A stretch of 64,000 nt of DNA from NCBI RefSeq assembly GCF_002209485.1, contig NZ_NJIX01000004.1, positions 186,001 through 250,000 of the forward strand. Reading direction: 5' to 3'. This DNA is from Achromobacter sp. HZ34 (GTDB lineage Bacteria; Pseudomonadota; Gammaproteobacteria; Burkholderiales; Burkholderiaceae_B). Within the stretch, counting starts at the first letter, position 1. Every line of letters begins with the position of its first letter. The position numbers were made by a program, and so were the translations under genes. The notes below the pieces were generated by a model that was not told where the DNA came from, did no database searches, and saw nothing but the letters and a program-made list of their open reading frames with translations. Of the stretch, positions 34,086 to 44,296 are shown one piece after another.

Positions 34086-35249
34086 ATGCGTCGACTTTGG
34101 CTGATATTCGCCCAGGCCGTCACGGTCAGTCTTGCCATTCTATTCGTGGTCTCCGCGCTGCGGCCCGATTGGGTGGCCCTGGGCGGCCGCGGCGCGCCTG
34201 CCGTCCCCGAGGCCGAGCCGCGGGCCGCAGCGCCGGAACCGGCCCCTCCCGCGCCCTTGCTGTCCTTCGCCAACGCGGTGGCGCGGGCGGCGCCCGCCGT
34301 GGTCAATGTGTACACGGCCAAGCATGTCGACGTGCCGTCGATTCCCCAGCCCAACGATCCGGTCCTGCGTGGCTTGATGGGCCAGTTGCCGAACGCATCG
34401 CGGCGCCATGAATCGACCAGCCTGGGGTCGGGCGTCATCGTGCGCGCCGGCTACGTGCTGACCAACTATCACGTGGTGGAGGCCGCGGACGCCATCGAGG
34501 TGGCCCTGGCTGACGGCCGCGAGACCGCCGCCCAGGTGGTAGGTGCCGATCCGGACACCGACCTGGCGGTGCTCAAGCTGCCCGCGCAGTTCGGCGAGAC
34601 CCCCGTGGCCACGCTGGGCGCGGATACGGGCCTGAAGGTGGGCGACGTCGTGTTGGCCATCGGCAATCCCTTCGGCGTGGGCCAGACCACCACCCAGGGC
34701 ATCATCTCGGCGCTGGGGCGCAATCGCCTGGGCCTGAACTCCTACGAGAATTTCATCCAGACGGATGCGGCCATCAATCCCGGCAATTCGGGCGGCGCGC
34801 TGATCGACGCGGCCGGCAATGTGGTGGGCATCAATACCGCCATCTACTCGCAGTCGGGCGGCTCGCTGGGCATCGGCTTTGCCGTTCCCATCGATACGGC
34901 GCGCGCGGTCATGGACGAGATCATCCGCACCGGCCAGGTCAAGCGCGGCTGGCTGGGGGTCGAGCCGCAGGACCTGACGCCGGAACTGGCGCGCGCCTTC
35001 CGCCTGTCCAGCAACAGCGGTGTCATCATCGCGGGCGTGATGCGCGACGGCCCGGCCGGACGCGGTGGCCTGAAGGTGGGAGACATCGTGCGCAGCCTGG
35101 ATGGCAATGAAGTGCAGAACACGACGTCCATGCTGGCGATGATTGCCCTGCTGCCACCCAATCAGGAAGTGGTGGTGACCGTGTTGCGCAACAACCGCTT
35201 GATGAATTTGAAGGTCAAGATTGGCGTGCGGCCTCAGCGGCCAAAGTAG
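34086..35249 (+). CDS. DegS/DegQ-type serine endoprotease (S1C)
   Basis: 387 residues. An N-terminal membrane anchor (LWLIFAQAVTVSLAILFVVSA) leads to a periplasmic trypsin-like domain. The catalytic triad is H129 (TNYHVVEAAD), D159 (DTDLAVLKL) and S235 (NPGNSGGALI). One PDZ domain follows (about 285-375). One PDZ plus an N-terminal anchor favours a DegS-like sensor over DegP. Envelope stress sensing is the family role; the partner is not shown here. Its last 35 bp overlap antisense with an XRE gene. Confidence 0.9.
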   Translation: MRRLWLIFAQAVTVSLAILFVVSALRPDWVALGGRGAPAVPEAEPRAAAPEPAPPAPLLSFANAVARAAPAVVNVYTAKHVDVPSIPQPNDPVLRGLMGQLPNASRRHESTSLGSGVIVRAGYVLTNYHVVEAADAIEVALADGRETAAQVVGADPDTDLAVLKLPAQFGETPVATLGADTGLKVGDVVLAIGNPFGVGQTTTQGIISALGRNRLGLNSYENFIQTDAAINPGNSGGALIDAAGNVVGINTAIYSQSGGSLGIGFAVPIDTARAVMDEIIRTGQVKRGWLGVEPQDLTPELARAFRLSSNSGVIIAGVMRDGPAGRGGLKVGDIVRSLDGNEVQNTTSMLAMIALLPPNQEVVVTVLRNNRLMNLKVKIGVRPQRPK

Positions 35250-35628
35250 ACGGTAGCCGCCCCTGGGCAATCAGGCGCACCACCGCCACGATCTTGCGCC
35301 GCTCGGCGGCGGTCAGGGTGGCCATCAGGCGCTTCATCTCCGCTACATCGTCCTCGCCGCGCTGCGAAGGTCGCGGCGGGCGGGGTGGCAGCGCGATGGC
35401 GGGCGGGCGTATCCGCATCGCGTGTTCGTCGCCGCGCAGCCAGTCGGGGCTGACGGACAGGGCATAGGCCAGCTTGCCCACCGTGGAATAGGACGGCGCA
35501 TAGCCCGGCCGGTCGGCCAGGATGCGATGAATGGAAGTCTGCGGGACACCAGACAGGCGGGCCAGGTGCCGCTGGCTGCGGATGCCGCGCCAGCGCATCA
35601 ACGAGGAAAGACGGTCAGCGATGTTCAT
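35215..35628 (-). CDS. XRE-type helix-turn-helix regulator
   Basis: 137 residues. The N-terminal lambda-repressor-like HTH is clear: LSSLMRWRGIRSQRHLARLS, then GVPQTSIHRILADRPGY and STVGKLAYALSVSPDWL. A Pro-rich linker is followed by a short helical tail (DVAEMKRLMATLTAAERRKIV) that may dimerise. No peptidase domain, so not a LexA/CI-type cleavable repressor. Its 3' end overlaps the protease gene tail to tail by 35 bp. Confidence 0.82.
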   Translation of the reverse strand: MNIADRLSSLMRWRGIRSQRHLARLSGVPQTSIHRILADRPGYAPSYSTVGKLAYALSVSPDWLRGDEHAMRIRPPAIALPPRPPRPSQRGEDDVAEMKRLMATLTAAERRKIVAVVRLIAQGRLPSTLAAEAARQS

Positions 35629-35742
35629 GCGAACACTCTACGGACCGGTTCCGTAGCCGACAAGCGTGAATCAGTCCTGTTTTTGCCTCTGTGTTCGGAC
35701 GTTGGGGTAGGAATAATCCGACCCCCCGCGCCTTGCGTCTTC

Positions 35743-36531
35743 TTATTCCTTTTCCACCAGCGCGTTTTCGCCGTCGGCAACGGCGCTCTTGTTGGGCCGC
35801 ACCATGCGGGCGCAGATCAGGCCCAGTTCGAACAACAGGACCAGCGGCACCGCCAGCAGGAACTGGCTGACCACGTCGGGCGGCGTCACCACGGCGGCGA
35901 TGACGAACGCGCCCACCACCACATAGCCGCGCGCGGCGGCCAGCTTCTTGACGTCGACCACGCCGAAGCGCACCAGCAGCACGACGATCACCGGCACTTC
36001 GAAGGTAATGCCGAAGGCCAGGAACATCGTCATGACGAAACCGAGGTAGGCCTCGATGTCCGGCGCCGTCGTGATCGAACTCGGTGCGATGTTGGCGATG
36101 AAGTGGAAGATGGTGTGGAAGACGACGAAATAGCAGAACGCCATGCCGGCGATGAACAGTATGGTCGTCGAGACGATGAGCGGCAGCGCCAGGCGCTTTT
36201 CGTGCTTGTACAGACCGGGGGCAACGAAGGCCCAGGCTTGCCACAGCACCACTGGCAGGGCAATGACGAAGGCCGCCATCATGGTCACCTTCAGCGGCAC
36301 CATGAAGGGCGTGATCACGCCGATGGCGATCATGTGCGTGCCTTCCGGCAGCGATGACAGCATCGGGCGCGCCAGCAGGTCATAGATCTTGGCGGTGCCC
36401 GGATACAGGAACAGCACGACGAAGACCGCCAGCACCGCCAGCACCGCGCGTATCAGGCGCGAGCGCAGCTCGATGAGGTGGGACATGAAGCTGTCTTCTT
36501 GTCCTTCTTCTTGTGGGACTTCCTGGCTCAC
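35743..36531 (-). CDS. tatC: Sec-independent translocase TatC
   Basis: 262 residues, six predicted helices. Receptor for twin-arginine signal peptides. Signature stretches are SHLIELRSRLIRAV (17-30), the conserved F-P-E-like region FVAPGLYKHEKR and the loop VVTPPDVVSQ. The ATG overlaps the tatB stop (ATGA at 36528-36531). A substrate is encoded nearby: the PetA Rieske protein. A hairpin with one mismatch (GGGGTAGGA/TCCGACCCC, 35704-35725) follows the stop. Confidence 0.96.
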   Translation of the reverse strand: MSQEVPQEEGQEDSFMSHLIELRSRLIRAVLAVLAVFVVLFLYPGTAKIYDLLARPMLSSLPEGTHMIAIGVITPFMVPLKVTMMAAFVIALPVVLWQAWAFVAPGLYKHEKRLALPLIVSTTILFIAGMAFCYFVVFHTIFHFIANIAPSSITTAPDIEAYLGFVMTMFLAFGITFEVPVIVVLLVRFGVVDVKKLAAARGYVVVGAFVIAAVVTPPDVVSQFLLAVPLVLLFELGLICARMVRPNKSAVADGENALVEKE

Positions 36532-37247
36532 GTGGGCGTACCGGTAGACGATTGAACAGGTGCCGCGGCCGGGGTCGGGGCAGCGGGTGCAGCAGGGGTG
36601 GCCGGGGTTGCGGATACCGGGGCTGCCGCGGCAACGCGCAGTTTGCCCGCGACTTCAGCGGGGATGGTCAGGCCGGGCGTGGCTTCCGTGGCGGATGCGA
36701 TAGCGCTGGCGGGCAAGGCGCCCGTTTCCACCCGGGTACCCGCCGCGGGGTCGGCACCCACGATGGCGGCGCCGGTAGCAGGCTCCGTCGCGGTCCCGGC
36801 AGCGGCGCCGGTTGCGGATTCAGTGACGGCTGGCGCATTGCTGTCCACGCCAGTCGCAGCCGGGGTGCCAGCAGCGGTTTCGACATGGGCCGGTTGCCCG
36901 TCCTCGTCGACGACAGGGGTCGACAGCGACAGTGCGCCGCTGGCGGCCTTGGCCGCATCATCCAGCTCCTGGCGCAGCGCCTGGGCCGGTTCACGCAGGG
37001 ATTCGGTGGTGTCGCGCATCGACGTCTGCACGGTCTGCGCGGCATCCTCCATCTCGCTCTTGAACTTGCGCAGCTCGTCCAGTTCGATCTCGCGGCGGAT
37101 ATCGCCCTTGACGTCGTTGACGTAGCGCTGCGCGCGGCCCAGCAAGTGGCCTACCGTGCGGGCGACCTTGGGCAGACGTTCGGGACCGATGACGATCAGC
37201 GCGATGACGCCGATCACCATCAGTTCCCCCATACTCATATCAAACAT
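36528..37247 (-). CDS. tatB: Sec-independent translocase TatB
   Basis: 239 residues, longer than the usual 150-180. The N-terminal helix and hinge are canonical (MFDMSMGELMVIGVIALIVI then GPERLPKVARTVG), followed by the amphipathic helix to about residue 75. The rest (about 95-239) is a low-complexity Ala/Thr/Pro/Val/Gly tail. TatB and TatC form the receptor complex. It lies between tatA (75 bp) and tatC (4-bp overlap). Confidence 0.95.
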   Translation of the reverse strand: MFDMSMGELMVIGVIALIVIGPERLPKVARTVGHLLGRAQRYVNDVKGDIRREIELDELRKFKSEMEDAAQTVQTSMRDTTESLREPAQALRQELDDAAKAASGALSLSTPVVDEDGQPAHVETAAGTPAATGVDSNAPAVTESATGAAAGTATEPATGAAIVGADPAAGTRVETGALPASAIASATEATPGLTIPAEVAGKLRVAAAAPVSATPATPAAPAAPTPAAAPVQSSTGTPT

Positions 37248-37322
37248 ACGACGGCCGTAGTGGGAGTAGGCACCCGCCGGCGGCCGCGCTGCGGCCCACC
37301 ACGCATGGCGCGGGCTGCGGGA

Positions 37323-37553
37323 TCAGGAGTGGGTCTTTTCCTTGGCCTGGACGTCGATGGTGTCGCCACCGACACGCTGCTGCACCGGCGCTTCGGGTTC
37401 GACACGGTCGCCGTTGGCGTCCTTCATGCCTTCCTTGAAGCCCTTGACGGCACCACCCAGGTCGCCGCCGATGTTGCGCAGCTTCTTAGTACCAAAAATC
37501 ATCGCCACCACGACGAGGACGATCAACCAATGCCAAATGCTGAGACTGCCCAT
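37323..37553 (-). CDS. tatA: Sec-independent translocase TatA
   Basis: 76 residues, normal TatA size. Membrane helix ([16 protein letters not shown]), [20 protein letters not shown] as the hinge and amphipathic helix, and a short charged tail. Oligomerises to form the passage for folded proteins. Starts 15 bp after the HIT-protein gene, at the end of the his operon. Confidence 0.96.
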   Translation of the reverse strand: MGSLSIWHWLIVLVVVAMIFGTKKLRNIGGDLGGAVKGFKEGMKDANGDRVEPEAPVQQRVGGDTIDVQAKEKTHS

Positions 37554-37568
37554 GACGGTTCTCCGTAA

Positions 37569-37937
37569 TCAAGCGTTCGGGGCTGCGCGACCCGCCCAGG
37601 GTCGCGAACCGCCAATAATGTGTAAATGCAGATGCGGGACTTCTTGTCCGCCTTCTACGCCGGAATTGACGACGATGCGGAATCCGCCTTGTGGGCCCGG
37701 ATTGCAGCCGTTTTCGGCCGCCAATCGAGGCGCCAATGCCATCATTCTACCCAACCAGCCCGCGTCCTCGGGTGTCACGTCCTGCATGGACGCCAGATGG
37801 CGGCGCGGAATGAGCAGAAGATGCACCGGCGCGGCGGGATTGATGTCGTGGAAGGCGACGAAATCGTCGTCTTCGTAGACCTTCTTCGCCGGAATCTCGC
37901 CACGGCCGATCTTGCAGAAGATACAGTTTTCGCTCAT
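37569..37937 (-). CDS. HIT-family nucleotide-binding hydrolase (HinT-like)
   Basis: 122 residues. N-terminal CIFCKIGRGEIPAKKVYEDD and the HIT motif HLHLHIIGG (about 106-114) are those of HinT-type purine nucleoside phosphoramidases. The start at 37937 (MSENCIF) is fixed by homology; the frame runs open further into hisE. It is placed between hisE and tatA, the common order in betaproteobacteria. Confidence 0.92.
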   Translation of the reverse strand: MSENCIFCKIGRGEIPAKKVYEDDDFVAFHDINPAAPVHLLLIPRRHLASMQDVTPEDAGWLGRMMALAPRLAAENGCNPGPQGGFRIVVNSGVEGGQEVPHLHLHIIGGSRPWAGRAAPNA

Positions 37938-37974
37938 GAGACCTCGATAGGGAATGGCACCCTGGAAACCGGCT

Positions 37975-38349
37975 TCAGGACGCCGGCCGGCTGGCTTTTT
38001 CGGCCAGGCCCGACATACCTTCGCGGCGGGCCAGTTCGGCCAGCACGTCTTCGGGGCGCAGATTGTAGTGGGCCAAGGCGACAAGGCAATGAAACCACAG
38101 GTCGGCCGTTTCATAGACGATCTTGTCCGCCACGCCATCCTTGGCGGCCATGACCAGTTCCGTGGCCTCTTCGCCGATCTTCTTCAGGAAGGCGTCCGGG
38201 CCGCGCGCCAGCAACTTGGCCGAATAGGAAGCCGCCGGGTCGCCGCCGTTCCGCGGGAGGCGGGTTTCCAGCATGTCGGCGATGCGTGCCAGCACATCGG
38301 CCGTCTTTGCGTCCGCGGCATTTGCGTCCACGTTTTGGGCGGCATTCAT
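37975..38349 (-). CDS. hisE: Phosphoribosyl-ATP diphosphatase
   Basis: 124 residues. Second step of histidine synthesis, PRATP to PRAMP. The MazG-like core is clear: [25 protein letters not shown] with E and D residues for Mg2+, then [19 protein letters not shown] non-conserved N-terminal extension of about 20 residues is Asn/Ala/Asp-rich. ATG overlaps the hisI stop (ATGA). HisI and HisE are separate here, not fused as in enterobacteria. Confidence 0.95.
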   Translation of the reverse strand: MNAAQNVDANAADAKTADVLARIADMLETRLPRNGGDPAASYSAKLLARGPDAFLKKIGEEATELVMAAKDGVADKIVYETADLWFHCLVALAHYNLRPEDVLAELARREGMSGLAEKASRPAS

Positions 38350-38753
38350 TTGTAGATCAGCTCCGGATCCTTCAGCACCGGATCGACGGTGGTCCAGGCG
38401 GCGTCCGCGTCCTGGCCGTCCAGGCGGCGGAAAAAGCAGCTGGCGCGACCGGTGTGGCAGGCGATGCCGCCCTGCTGCTCTACCTTCAGCAGCACCACGT
38501 CGCCGTCGCAATCCAGGCGCAACTCGCGCACCAGCTGCGCGTGGCCGGACTCTTCGCCCTTGCGCCACAGGCGCTGGCGCGAGCGCGACCAGTACACGGC
38601 GCGACCGGTGGCGGCGGTCTCGGCCAGCGATTCGCTATTCATCCAGGCCACCATCAGGATCTGGCCATTGGCGGCGTCCTGGGCAATGGCGGGTATCAGG
38701 CCGTTGGCGTCGAATTCGACGTCGGCCAACCAGGCGGGAGTGTTATCCATCAT
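38346..38753 (-). CDS. hisI: Phosphoribosyl-AMP cyclohydrolase
   Basis: 135 residues. Third step of histidine synthesis. Zn/Mg-binding residues lie in [19 protein letters not shown], where DCDGD is conserved, and in [12 protein letters not shown]. The start is ATG 38753, which overlaps the hisF stop as ATGA; a second ATG follows immediately. Stand-alone cyclohydrolase, no HisE domain. Confidence 0.95.
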   Translation of the reverse strand: MMDNTPAWLADVEFDANGLIPAIAQDAANGQILMVAWMNSESLAETAATGRAVYWSRSRQRLWRKGEESGHAQLVRELRLDCDGDVVLLKVEQQGGIACHTGRASCFFRRLDGQDADAAWTTVDPVLKDPELIYK

Positions 38754-39559
38754 GCGTCCAATCGTACCGCAATGCCTTGATCGGCCATGAAACGTTTGCA
38801 TTCGCCCACGGTGTGCTCACCGTAGTGGAAGATGCTGGCGGCCAGCACCGCGCTGGCGCGGCCGGTGGTGACACCGTCGGCCAGATGCTGCAGCGTACCC
38901 ACGCCGCCCGAAGCGATCACGGGCACGGGCACGGCGTCGGACACGGCACGGGTCAGGGCCAGGTCGAAACCGGACTTGGTACCGTCGCGGTCCATGCTGG
39001 TCAGCAGGATCTCGCCGGCGCCGTATTGGGCCATGCGGCGCGCCCATTGGACGGCATCGATGCCGGTGGCCTTGCGCCCGCCATGGGTGAATACTTCCCA
39101 GCGGTCAGCGGCACCGGGCTCCGACACGCGGCGCGCGTCGATGGCGACAACGATGCACTGCGAACCGTGGAAGTCCGCGGCCGCGCGTACCAGTTCCGGA
39201 TTGGCCACGGCAGCGCTATTGATGCTGATCTTGTCGGCGCCGGCGTTGAGCAGGCGCTGGATGTCCGAGACCTGGCGCACACCGCCGCCCACGGTCAGGG
39301 GAATGAACACTTCCGAGGCCACCTGCTCGATGATGGGCAGGATCAGGTCGCGGCCATCGCTGGTCGCGGTGATGTCCAGGAAGGTCAGTTCGTCAGCGCC
39401 CTGCTGGTCGTAGCGGCGCGCGATTTCGACGGGGTCGCCCGCATCGATCAGGTTGACGAAGTTCACGCCCTTGACGACCCGCCCGGCGGTCACGTCCAGG
39501 CAGGGAATGATGCGCCGCGTCAAAGCGTTGACCGCGGTGCCCGTTGCGCTGTCTGTCAT
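38750..39559 (-). CDS. hisF: Imidazole glycerol phosphate synthase, cyclase subunit
   Basis: 269 residues, (beta/alpha)8 barrel. Uses ammonia from HisH to make IGP and [24 protein letters not shown] contains the first catalytic Asp; [15 protein letters not shown] contains the second. ATG 39559 overlaps the hisA stop (ATGA), and the stop overlaps hisI. Confidence 0.96.
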   Translation of the reverse strand: MTDSATGTAVNALTRRIIPCLDVTAGRVVKGVNFVNLIDAGDPVEIARRYDQQGADELTFLDITATSDGRDLILPIIEQVASEVFIPLTVGGGVRQVSDIQRLLNAGADKISINSAAVANPELVRAAADFHGSQCIVVAIDARRVSEPGAADRWEVFTHGGRKATGIDAVQWARRMAQYGAGEILLTSMDRDGTKSGFDLALTRAVSDAVPVPVIASGGVGTLQHLADGVTTGRASAVLAASIFHYGEHTVGECKRFMADQGIAVRLDA

Positions 39560-40299
39560 TGCTTGCCCAGTTCGTCGGCGCGCGTCTGCGCGACCTGGAA
39601 GTCGAGCGCGCCTTCGTAGATGCTGCGGCCCAGGATGGCGCCTTCGACACCTTCTTCCTCGACGGCGCACAGGGCTTCGATGTCCTGCAGGCCGGCGATG
39701 CCGCCCGAGGCGTAGATGGGAATGCGCACGTGTTGCGCCAGGCGCACGGTGGCATCCACGTTCACGCCGGACAGCATGCCGTCGCGGCCGATGTCGGTGT
39801 AGATGATGGCTTCGCAGCCGTAGTCCTCGAACTTGCTGGCCAGGTCCAGCACGTCGTGGCGGGTCAGCTTGCTCCAGCCGTCGGTGGCGACCTTGCCGTC
39901 ACGCGCGTCCAGGCCGACGATGATGCTGCCGGGGAAGGCGCCGCAGGCATCGTGCAGGAAACCGGGGTTCTTTACCGCGGCGGTGCCGATGATGACGTAG
40001 GAAATGCCGCTGTCGAGATAGCGCTCGATGGTGTCGAGGTCGCGGATGCCGCCCCCGATCTGTACCGGGATCTCGTCGCCGACGGCGTCGACGATGGCCT
40101 TGATGACGGCCTCGTTGCGCGGCTTGCCGGCAACCGCGCCATTCAGGTCCACCAGATGCAGACGGCGCGCGCCCTGCTCCAGCCAGTGGGTGGCCATGGC
40201 GGCGGGGTCTTCGGAGAACACCGTTGCATCGTCCAGGTCTCCCTGGCGCAGGCGGACACAGCGTCCGTCTTTAAGGTCGATGGCGGGGATCAGCAGCAT
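39556..40299 (-). CDS. hisA: ProFAR isomerase
   Basis: 247 residues, barrel paralogue of HisF. N-terminal [21 protein letters not shown] has the catalytic Asp; [14 protein letters not shown] has the second Asp. Converts ProFAR to PRFAR, the substrate of HisF/HisH. Starts 89 bp after hisH. Confidence 0.96.
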   Translation of the reverse strand: MLLIPAIDLKDGRCVRLRQGDLDDATVFSEDPAAMATHWLEQGARRLHLVDLNGAVAGKPRNEAVIKAIVDAVGDEIPVQIGGGIRDLDTIERYLDSGISYVIIGTAAVKNPGFLHDACGAFPGSIIVGLDARDGKVATDGWSKLTRHDVLDLASKFEDYGCEAIIYTDIGRDGMLSGVNVDATVRLAQHVRIPIYASGGIAGLQDIEALCAVEEEGVEGAILGRSIYEGALDFQVAQTRADELGKQ

Positions 40300-40388
40300 G
40301 ATTGATAGCGCGTAAAAATTTTAGTTGGTCGGAACAGAAGGGGCCAGGCCGGCAGACGTCGCTGCCGCGTTGGGGCGGCAGCAGGCAG

Positions 40389-41060
40389 TCATGGGCGCCA
40401 GTCTACAAAATTGCGGTACATGCGCAAGCCATGTTCGGCACTCTTCTCGGGGTGGAATTGCACCGCGAAAATGTTATCCGCCGCTACCGCGCAGGTAAAG
40501 GAACCGCCGTAATCGCTTTCCCCAACAATAATCGAAGGATCGGCGGGCACGGCGTAATAACTATGCACGAAATAGAAGTGCGTCTGGTCCGGAATGCCGG
40601 CCCAGATAGGATGAGAGCCCGACTGGCGCACTTGGTTCCAGCCCATGTGCGGCACTTTCAGCAGTTCCTGCTGCGGCTGCGCCGGGTGCTCTTCATAGGC
40701 GCCGATGGGCGCGGCGTACTGCGGGCCGCTGAAACGGTGCACCACGCCCGGGAAAATGCCCAGGCAGATGGTCGGCCCTTCCTCGCTGGTGTCGAACAGC
40801 ATTTGTTCGCCCACGCACACGGCCAGCAGCGGCTTGGCGCGGGCGGCGCGCTTGACGGCGTCGCGCAGGCCCGATTCGTTGAGCGTGCGCATGCAGTCCG
40901 CCATGGCGCCCTGGCCGGGGAAGACCACGCGGTCGGCCGCGTCGATGTCGGCGGCCTGGTTGCAGATACGGATGTCGGCGTCCGGCGCGGCGTGCGCAAC
41001 GGCACGCGCCACCGAATGGAAATTGCCCATGCCGTAGTCGACGATAGCGATGGTAGTCAC
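40389..41060 (-). CDS. hisH: Imidazole glycerol phosphate synthase, glutamine amidotransferase subunit
   Basis: 223 residues. Supplies ammonia to HisF from glutamine. The class I triad is visible: Cys in [10 protein letters not shown], His and Glu in FHPEKS. The start is GTG at 41060 (reading [14 protein letters not shown] right after), 22 bp after hisB; no ATG lies near that N-terminus and the Shine-Dalgarno is weak, so expression may lean on coupling. Confidence 0.94.
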   Translation of the reverse strand: MTTIAIVDYGMGNFHSVARAVAHAAPDADIRICNQAADIDAADRVVFPGQGAMADCMRTLNESGLRDAVKRAARAKPLLAVCVGEQMLFDTSEEGPTICLGIFPGVVHRFSGPQYAAPIGAYEEHPAQPQQELLKVPHMGWNQVRQSGSHPIWAGIPDQTHFYFVHSYYAVPADPSIIVGESDYGGSFTCAVAADNIFAVQFHPEKSAEHGLRMYRNFVDWRP

Positions 41061-41082
41061 GAAGGTATGCCCGATAGCCTGA

Positions 41083-41670
41083 TTACAGAACGCCCTTGGT
41101 GGACGGCACCACGCCCTGGCTGCGCGGATCGCGCTCGATCGCCATGCGCAGCGCGCGGCCACAGGCCTTGAAGACGGTTTCGCACTGGTGATGCGCGTTC
41201 TGGCCGCGCAGATTGTCCACGTGCAGGGTGATCAGGGCGTGGTTGACCAGGCCCTGGAAGAATTCGCGAGTCAGGTCGACGTCGAACTTGCCGATGTGCG
41301 AACGCGTGAACGGAACGTGAAATTCCAGGCCGGGACGGCCGGAGAAGTCCACCACCACACGCGACAGGGCTTCGTCCAGCGGCACGTAGGCATGGCCGTA
41401 GCGCATGATGCCCTTCTTGTCGCCGATGGCGGCCGCGATGGCCTGGCCCAGCGTAATGCCGACGTCTTCCACCGAATGGTGGTCATCGATGTGCAGGTCG
41501 CCGTCGCACTTCACTTCCAGATCGATCAAGCCGTGGCGGGCGATCTGATCCAGCATGTGGTCGAGGAAAGGCACGCCCGTGTCTATGGCCTGACGGCCGG
41601 TGCCGTCCAGGTTGATCGCCACGCGGATGCGCGTTTCGTTGGTGTTGCGGGTAATTTCGGCGGTACGCAT
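41083..41670 (-). CDS. hisB: Imidazoleglycerol-phosphate dehydratase
   Basis: 195 residues, the single-function form without the histidinol-phosphatase domain of enterobacteria. Manganese-binding motifs [14 protein letters not shown] (about 65-78) and [21 protein letters not shown] (about 135-155) are complete. A separate histidinol-phosphate phosphatase must be encoded elsewhere. Confidence 0.96.
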   Translation of the reverse strand: MRTAEITRNTNETRIRVAINLDGTGRQAIDTGVPFLDHMLDQIARHGLIDLEVKCDGDLHIDDHHSVEDVGITLGQAIAAAIGDKKGIMRYGHAYVPLDEALSRVVVDFSGRPGLEFHVPFTRSHIGKFDVDLTREFFQGLVNHALITLHVDNLRGQNAHHQCETVFKACGRALRMAIERDPRSQGVVPSTKGVL

Positions 41671-41716
41671 GGAGTACTCGTAAAGAACGTTCGTATGAGC
41701 GGAGCGGGCCAGGGGC

Positions 41717-42904
41717 TCAGGCGGCGGAGGCTTGCTTCAGGCCCGCCGATTGTGGCGGATGACCGAGGATTTCCCGCAGCGCCGCCAGCAGGGCCGCGTT
41801 TTCCGCGGGGGTGCCGATGGAGATGCGCAGGCAATTCTTGAGCAAAACGTCGCCGCCACCGAATGCACGGACCCATATTTTGCGCGATTTCAGCGCTTGA
41901 TGCACGGCATCCGCTCCTAACTCCTCCGAAAAGCGGACCAGCAGAAAGTTGGCGGCGGACGGATAGACCGTTGTACCGGGCAGTTCGGCCAGGGCCCGTG
42001 CCAGCGGTTCGCGGTCGGCGCGCAGCTGCGCGGCCTGGGCGTCCAGCACCGGTTTATGGGCCAGCACGGCCAGCAACACCGCTTCGGTCAGCACGTCGAC
42101 GTTGTAGGGCGGGCGGACTTTGTCGAATTCGCCTATCCACGCCGGCGGCCCGGCCAGATAGCCGAAACGCAGGCCGGCCAGGCCCAGTTTGGACACGGTG
42201 CGCAGCACGACCGCATTGGCCAGCTCCGCCGCGCGCGGCATCCAGGTCTGGTCGGCGAAGGGCTGGTAGGCCTCGTCGATGACCACCAGGCCCGGCGCCG
42301 CTGCCAGGATGGCCTGCACGGCCGCGGCCGGCCACAGGCCGCCCGTCGGGTTGTTGGGCAGGGCCAGGAAGATGACCTTGGGCCGGTGCGTGGCGATGGC
42401 CGCCAGCATGGCGGGCAGGTCGAGTTCCAGGCCGGTGGTCAGGGGGACCCCGACGTAGCGGGCGTGGTTGTAGCGCGCCGCCATCTCGAAGATGACGAAA
42501 GACGGCGCCGGCGCCAGCACCACGTCGCCGGGTTCGCAGCAGGCCTGCACGATCAGGTGTATCAGCTCGTCCGAGCCGTTGCCGAACAGCAGTGCCGCTT
42601 GCGCCGGGATGTCGAAGGCCTCGCGCACGGCCCGGTGCAGGGTGGCCGCGTCGCCGGGATACCGGTTCAGGGCCGTGGCCCATACCGCGGTGGCGATGTC
42701 CTCGCGCACCTCGTCCGGCAGCGGGTAGGGATTTTCCATGGCATCCAGCTTGATGCCGCCTTCGGCATGGCCGACGGCATAGGCGGCGATGGCCTGGATA
42801 TCGCGCCGCACGGTGGCTGCCGCGGCGGCGGCCGCAGGCGATGCAACCGCAGATGACCCGGGTGCAGGTGACCCAGCCGCGGCGCCGAGCGCGTCCTGGA
42901 TCAT
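41717..42904 (-). CDS. hisC: Histidinol-phosphate aminotransferase
   Basis: 395 residues, class II PLP aminotransferase. The PLP-lysine is in [16 protein letters not shown], with NNPTGG and [10 protein letters not shown] before it. The first 30 residues are an Ala/Ser/Pro-rich extension. Start ATG 42904 overlaps the hisD stop by four bases. Makes histidinol phosphate from imidazole acetol phosphate. Confidence 0.94.
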   Translation of the reverse strand: MIQDALGAAAGSPAPGSSAVASPAAAAAAATVRRDIQAIAAYAVGHAEGGIKLDAMENPYPLPDEVREDIATAVWATALNRYPGDAATLHRAVREAFDIPAQAALLFGNGSDELIHLIVQACCEPGDVVLAPAPSFVIFEMAARYNHARYVGVPLTTGLELDLPAMLAAIATHRPKVIFLALPNNPTGGLWPAAAVQAILAAAPGLVVIDEAYQPFADQTWMPRAAELANAVVLRTVSKLGLAGLRFGYLAGPPAWIGEFDKVRPPYNVDVLTEAVLLAVLAHKPVLDAQAAQLRADREPLARALAELPGTTVYPSAANFLLVRFSEELGADAVHQALKSRKIWVRAFGGGDVLLKNCLRISIGTPAENAALLAALREILGHPPQSAGLKQASAA

Positions 42905-44205
42905 GGCTTGTCGAGCCGGTATTCGGCGCTGCCGGCGTGCGCCTGCAGTCCTTCGCCGTAGGCCAGTTCGGCGGCGATGCGGCCCAGCGTCTGGGCACCC
43001 TCGCGCGACACCTGGATCAGGCTGGAACGCTTCTGGAAGTCATAGACCCCCAGCGGCGACGAGAAACGCGCGGTGCGCGAGGTGGGCAGCACGTGATTGG
43101 GCCCGGCGCAGTAGTCGCCCAGCGATTCCGAGCTGTAGCGGCCCATGAAGATGGCGCCGGCGTGACGGATGCGGTCGGCCCACTGCTGCGGGTCCACGGT
43201 GGAGATTTCCAGGTGCTCGGGCGCGATGTCGTTGGCGATGGCGCAGGCTTCTTCCAGGTCGCGCACCAGGATCAGGGCGCCACGGTTGGCCAGGCTGGTG
43301 CGCAGGATGTCGGCGCGCGGCATGGTCGGCAGCAGGCGTTCGATGGCGGCGGCCACCTGGTCCAGGTAGGCGGCGTCCGGGCACAGCAGGATGGCTTGCG
43401 CCAACTCGTCGTGTTCGGCCTGCGAGAACAGGTCCATGGCGATCCAGTCCGCCGGGGTCTGGCCGTCGCAGATGATGAGGATTTCGCTGGGACCGGCGAT
43501 CATGTCGATGCCCACCGTGCCGTAGACACGCCGTTTGGCGGCCGCCACGTAGGCATTGCCGGGGCCGACGATCTTGTCCACTTGCGGGATGATGGCCGTA
43601 CCATAGGCCAGCGCGCCCACGGCCTGGGCGCCGCCGATGGCGTAGGCGCGGTCGACGCCGGCGATGGCGGCGGCGGCCAGCACCATGGGATTGCGGATGC
43701 CGTCCGGCGTCGGCGTCACCATGATCAGTTCCGGCACGCCGGCGACCTTGGCGGGAATCGCGTTCATCAGCACCGACGACGGATACGCGGCCTTGCCGCC
43801 CGGCACATACAGGCCGACGCGGTCCAGCGGCGTGATCTTCTGGCCCAGCACGGTGCCGTCGGCTTCGGTATAGGTCCAGGTCTCGCCACGCTGGCGCTCG
43901 TGGTAGGCACGCACGCGGGCAGCGGCGGACTCCAGGGCCTCGCGCTGGGCCGTCGGCAGCGATGCCAGGGCGGCATGCCAGCTGTCCTTGGGAATTTCCA
44001 GGGCGGCGACGCTGTCGGCCGGCACGCGGTCGAAGCGGCGCGTGTATTCCAGCAGCGCCTCGTCACCGCGCGTGCGCACGGCATGCAGGATGTCGGCCGC
44101 GGTGCGGTCTATGGATTCGTCTTCCGAGGCTTCGAAAGCCAGCAGCTGGCGCAGGGCGGAGGCGAAGCCCGGATCGCGGGCGTCGAGGCGGTTGATCAAT
44201 GCCAT
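42901..44205 (-). CDS. hisD: Histidinol dehydrogenase
   Basis: 434 residues, equal to E. coli HisD. Catalyses the last two oxidations to histidine using NAD and Zn. The catalytic Glu-His pair is in [10 protein letters not shown], and [12 protein letters not shown] carries Zn ligands. The start at 44205 ([11 protein letters not shown]) is preceded by GGGATG at good spacing; ATG at 44214 would add three residues. Lies 91 bp after hisG. Confidence 0.95.
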   Translation of the reverse strand: MALINRLDARDPGFASALRQLLAFEASEDESIDRTAADILHAVRTRGDEALLEYTRRFDRVPADSVAALEIPKDSWHAALASLPTAQREALESAAARVRAYHERQRGETWTYTEADGTVLGQKITPLDRVGLYVPGGKAAYPSSVLMNAIPAKVAGVPELIMVTPTPDGIRNPMVLAAAAIAGVDRAYAIGGAQAVGALAYGTAIIPQVDKIVGPGNAYVAAAKRRVYGTVGIDMIAGPSEILIICDGQTPADWIAMDLFSQAEHDELAQAILLCPDAAYLDQVAAAIERLLPTMPRADILRTSLANRGALILVRDLEEACAIANDIAPEHLEISTVDPQQWADRIRHAGAIFMGRYSSESLGDYCAGPNHVLPTSRTARFSSPLGVYDFQKRSSLIQVSREGAQTLGRIAAELAYGEGLQAHAGSAEYRLDKP

Positions 44206-44296
44206 GGTGTTCATCCCATTCCGGTGCCGGCGGACACGCGCCGGCATCGGGTAAAAATTCATCAAGCGAAAACGGCTTGCAGGCTTAGCCTGAAGG

